Positions 61,538 through 64,000 of a DNA stretch of 64,000 bases are shown in pieces. Source of the DNA: Acidithiobacillus thiooxidans ATCC 19377 (GTDB taxonomy: Bacteria; Pseudomonadota; Gammaproteobacteria; Acidithiobacillales; Acidithiobacillaceae); contig NZ_CP045571.1 in the NCBI RefSeq assembly GCF_009662475.1, positions 1,300,501-1,364,500 on the forward strand, read 5' to 3'. Under the pieces are notes generated by a model. That model saw only the letters and a program-made list of their open reading frames with translations, was not told the DNA's origin and ran no database searches. A program made the translations under genes and the position numbers. The first letter of the stretch is position 1. Each line of letters opens with the position of its first letter.

Positions 61538-63258
61538 TTACGCTGCACACCCGTATTCGCAACCTCACGCCGGAGCAGGATGCGGCCTTATCCACCTATG
61601 CAGAACGCTTCAATCGCGTAGCCCATCATCTTGCGACGGATATGGCCAAGGAAAAACGTACCGGTGCATCGTTCAAAAAGGCGTATCTACGCCGTTTTAC
61701 GTTGACCGCCCGCCAATTCAATGCGATATGTCTGTCTGTGGAGGGTCTCGCTAGTAACCGCCTGGAAAACTTGAAAAACCAGGAAAATATGCTGAGTGAT
61801 AAAATCCTTGCGCTCCAAAAACTCTTGCCCAAGATAGTGTTGCAAATACAAAAAGCCGGAGCGGAACAAAAGCCGGATACGGTCATACAGCGGCTGAAAA
61901 ATCGTTTGCACCAAAAGAAACGAAAGCTCGTAAATCTGTTGGAGAGACAATCTCAGGTCATTCATGAACAGCAACGGCCACTCGGATCCGGGCTCTGCTT
62001 CGGCGGGAGGAAGCTGTTTCATGCACAACATCATTTGCAGGAAAATGGTTACCAAAACCACGCGGAATGGCTGGCGGACTGGAAATTGGCGCGGTCTCGC
62101 CAGTTTTTCGTGCTGGGATCCAATGATGAAACGGCAGGATGTCAGGGATGTGTCGCCCGAATACAGAGCGACGGGACTTTTCTGCTGGACCTGCGGCTGC
62201 CGGGAACAGAAGAAAAGCGGGTGACCATCGGGCCGCTCCAGTTCCCCTACGAAGCAGAAAAACTCCGTAATGTCGTAGCGCTACATGCCCAATTATCCAA
62301 AGAGAACCTGCCTCGAATCACGAAACAGTCCAAGGCCGGTAAACCGTATTCCCGTATTGTGTATCCCGAAGCACTCAGCGCGTTGTCCTGGCGTTTTCAG
62401 CGGGGCAAGGATCAAAAAGGCTGGCGGGTGATGGTGAGTTTTCAACAACCCTTGCAGGGTGCGAACCCCGCTGCTGCCGTTCAAACCCATATTCAGGCCG
62501 GAGCCATTGGTGTTGACCTGAATGCGGACCATTTGGCCTGGGCGGAACTGGACCGTTTTGGTAACCCCCTGGAAACAGGCAATATCCCTTGTGTGACTTA
62601 TGGGAAAACCGCAACGCAGGCAGAAGCGCTCATTGAGGCGGCGGCCATCGCGCTCACCCAACGGGCCAAACAGACAGGCAAGCAGCTGGTTTTGGAAAAG
62701 CTGGACTTCTCCCAAAAGAAAACGCAACTCAGTGAAGTGGACGGCCCGCGTTACGCACGCATGCTGTCCAGTCTGTCTTATCGAAAGATTCATGATGCCA
62801 TTGCTGCACGTGCCGCCAAAGACGGGGTGGAAATAAAAACCGTCAATCCCAAATTCACTTCTGTGTTGGGACGCATCAACTATGCGGCGCGTTATGGACT
62901 GACCGTGCATCAGGGCGCAGCCGTGGTCATCGGGCGCAGGGCTTTCGACCGGTTTGCGAAGAACCCGCATACCGGGAAAAATTTCAAGGAATTCGGACTT
63001 CGGGAAATGCCGATAGGTCGAACAGGGCGTGATGGCCGCAAGACCATCACCGCACCGGATGGACGTGGTGCGCAGGTCACCTTCTCTTATCCCGCGTGGA
63101 ATGAGCAGAAGCATGTGTGGACCCTGTTAGGCAAAGTTTCCCGGAAGATGAAAGCGGCGCTTGCAGCGCAGCGTGTGGCGGGGCAATCCGACCATCCGGA
63201 ACGTATGGTGAAGTCCGCAAGGAGGAAGCCAGAGGTCCCGGTTGCGGCGGCGGTTTAG
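61534..63258 (+). CDS. tnpB: Large atypical TnpB of an IS607 element
   Basis: A 574-residue TnpB-related protein, much longer than the usual 400. RuvC motifs I and II are visible: Asp328 (AIGVDLNADHLAWAE) and Glu388 (LVLEKLDFSQKK). At motif III the expected D-x-N-A-A reads HQGAA, with His459 at the Asp position, in YAARYGLTVHQGAAVVIGRRAF. The C-terminal zinc finger CxxC pairs are absent; only CQGC occurs, near residue 203. It thus belongs to the TnpB-related accessory branch. Whether it cuts DNA is unclear. It is coupled to tnpA, and its 3' end merges with a candidate omega RNA. Confidence 0.85.
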   Translation: MITLHTRIRNLTPEQDAALSTYAERFNRVAHHLATDMAKEKRTGASFKKAYLRRFTLTARQFNAICLSVEGLASNRLENLKNQENMLSDKILALQKLLPKIVLQIQKAGAEQKPDTVIQRLKNRLHQKKRKLVNLLERQSQVIHEQQRPLGSGLCFGGRKLFHAQHHLQENGYQNHAEWLADWKLARSRQFFVLGSNDETAGCQGCVARIQSDGTFLLDLRLPGTEEKRVTIGPLQFPYEAEKLRNVVALHAQLSKENLPRITKQSKAGKPYSRIVYPEALSALSWRFQRGKDQKGWRVMVSFQQPLQGANPAAAVQTHIQAGAIGVDLNADHLAWAELDRFGNPLETGNIPCVTYGKTATQAEALIEAAAIALTQRAKQTGKQLVLEKLDFSQKKTQLSEVDGPRYARMLSSLSYRKIHDAIAARAAKDGVEIKTVNPKFTSVLGRINYAARYGLTVHQGAAVVIGRRAFDRFAKNPHTGKNFKEFGLREMPIGRTGRDGRKTITAPDGRGAQVTFSYPAWNEQKHVWTLLGKVSRKMKAALAAQRVAGQSDHPERMVKSARRKPEVPVAAAV

Positions 63259-63345
63259 GCCGCCCTATACGCTTACCGGTGGGAGTCCGGTACGTGAGCC
63301 GACAACATCGTTCGGTCGGCGGGATTTCGGTCCTTTGGGTCCGTG
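63249..63345 (+). ncRNA. Candidate omega RNA 3' region of the IS607 element
   Basis: Three consecutive hairpins overlap and follow the tnpB stop: GGCGG/CCGCC (63249-63264), TACCGG/CCGGTA (63274-63292) and GCCGAC/GTCGGC (63298-63320). The sequence between (GGGAGTCC, ACGTGAGCC) is of the kind conserved at TnpB element right ends. The RNA would start inside tnpB and end near the element boundary, after which the guide begins; the boundary is not precisely visible. Confidence 0.6.
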
Positions 63346-63425
63346 GAATATTTTTCTATGGATTGAGCAACGGTAATATAGGGACAGGATGTAAGCGGTT
63401 CCATTCACAACGGAGAACAGGCGCA

Positions 63426-63707
63426 ATGTTGCATTGGCTTTTTGGGACGCCGACAGGTTTTGTGTTTTTGCTGGTTGCAGGTATTCTCGTCGGTTTGGCG
63501 ATTTATGCTCTACCGGTGTTACTGGCCTGGAGCCTGGGGAGTCCTTACTTTTTAGGAATAACCTTGCTGTGTTTACTGCTCGGCTGGACGGTCATTGGCT
63601 GGATAGCGGCGTTGGTATGGGCGATGGCGTCGGGCAGAGATGTGGCTTTTGATGAAGAAGCTGATGACGCAGTAAATGCAGACCGGCATTCGCATTCCCG
63701 GTTCTAG
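63426..63707 (+). CDS. Superinfection-immunity-like membrane protein
   Basis: A 93-residue protein with GGAG before the ATG. Two hydrophobic segments (FVFLLVAGILVGLAIYALPVLLAW and GITLLCLLLGWTVIGWIAALVWAMA) and the motif LLGWTVIGWIAALVWA match the superinfection immunity family, named after phage T4 Imm, which blocks DNA entry of related phages. Bacterial members are common in mobile elements; a defence role is not shown. It is placed between the IS607 element and an IS1182-like end. Confidence 0.82.
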   Translation: MLHWLFGTPTGFVFLLVAGILVGLAIYALPVLLAWSLGSPYFLGITLLCLLLGWTVIGWIAALVWAMASGRDVAFDEEADDAVNADRHSHSRF

Positions 63708-63867
63708 TTTTCTGTTGCTGGCCGCGTATCCGGTGCAAACCATGATTTCGGCGTAATTCATCATTATTCAGGATCCCCTTGCCCGTGTGATGAAAATCTG
63801 ACCCTAGCAGCTTGTCGGACTTTCATTTTGCCTAAAATTATCATATAATTACTTATAATTCAATGTG

Positions 63868-64000
63868 ATGAGTGATTTCATGGCCCGCTTCCTCGATGCT
63901 AACCGCAAGACCGATTATCTTCTGCCCCCCTCCATGGACGACTGGCTCCCGGAAGGGCACCTGGCCCGTTTTATTGTGGAAGTCATTGATCAGCTCGATC
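63868..64000 (+). CDS. IS1182-like transposase, 5' part
   Basis: The frame reads MSDFMARFLDANRKTDYLLPPSMDDWLPEGHLARF and continues past the window edge. This is the typical start of IS1182-family DDE transposases (YLLPPSxxDWLPExHLARF). The start could also be the second ATG at 63880. The upstream 63800-63830 sequence with GCTTGTCGGACTTTC is likely the left terminal repeat. Only about 44 codons are visible. Confidence 0.85.
   Translation, partial: MSDFMARFLDANRKTDYLLPPSMDDWLPEGHLARFIVEVIDQLD

Overview
The window reads as a chromosomal segment of a Gram-negative proteobacterium. The best inference is an acidophilic sulfur or iron oxidiser of the Acidithiobacillus type. This rests on the mix of LPS and Tam genes, a lipoprotein c-type cytochrome, an ETHE1-like sulfur dioxygenase with DsrE and OsmC proteins, and several metal-responsive ArsR loci. 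The genus is inferred from context and not shown by a marker gene.

Bases 1-34300 are ordinary core genome: a frameshifted lpxH, ppiB, xseA, a thioredoxin, a TonB-like protein with small membrane proteins, a fosmidomycin-efflux gene divergent from xseB-ispA-dxs-folE2-aroC-MFS-clpB, then acs, a KefB-type antiporter, hldD, a sugar epimerase, a fatty acid desaturase, two related lipoproteins (one a cytochrome c), ampG-dacB, tamA-tamB, thiO and a Fur-family regulator. A heat-shock-type promoter lies in front of clpB. A 174-base nested inverted repeat follows clpB.

At 34330 a tRNA-Lys(CTT) gene keeps its promoter and 5' half but stops just after the anticodon loop. A P4-type tyrosine integrase follows immediately, and everything to the right is accessory.

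From 36.4 to 43.8 kb, one minus-strand operon encodes DsbD, two DsbC-like CPYC proteins, a small Cys/His/Met precursor peptide, a DUF692 multinuclear iron oxidase (MNIO), its DUF2063 partner, a third thioredoxin-fold protein (CIWC) and a second apolipoprotein N-acyltransferase. This is a bufferin/Hvf-like RiPP system with a divergent precursor, a private thiol-redox relay and a possible lipidation step. It is the strongest candidate for an undescribed system here.

From 43.9 to 52.2 kb come sulfur and thiol genes (OsmC, DsrE, an MFS transporter, ArsR, sulfur dioxygenase, a TlpA-like protein) and metal genes (a Met-rich protein, a methyltransferase, a SHOCT protein, two further ArsR-family regulators including a CadC type, a GST and an ArsP-like permease). 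An 18-base identical motif in inverted orientation near 36.05 and 52.36 kb may mark the edges of this 16-kb module.

From 52.4 to 59.1 kb is a plasmid- or ICE-like backbone: an AlpA-like regulator, a TraP/PilP-like membrane protein, an FlhC/FlhD-like pair and ParB, followed by a repeat-rich region that could be a partition or replication site. From 59.1 kb to the end are transposable elements: an IS200/IS605-type TnpB, an IS607-type recombinase plus atypical TnpB with a candidate omega RNA, a superinfection-immunity-like gene and the start of an IS1182-like transposase.
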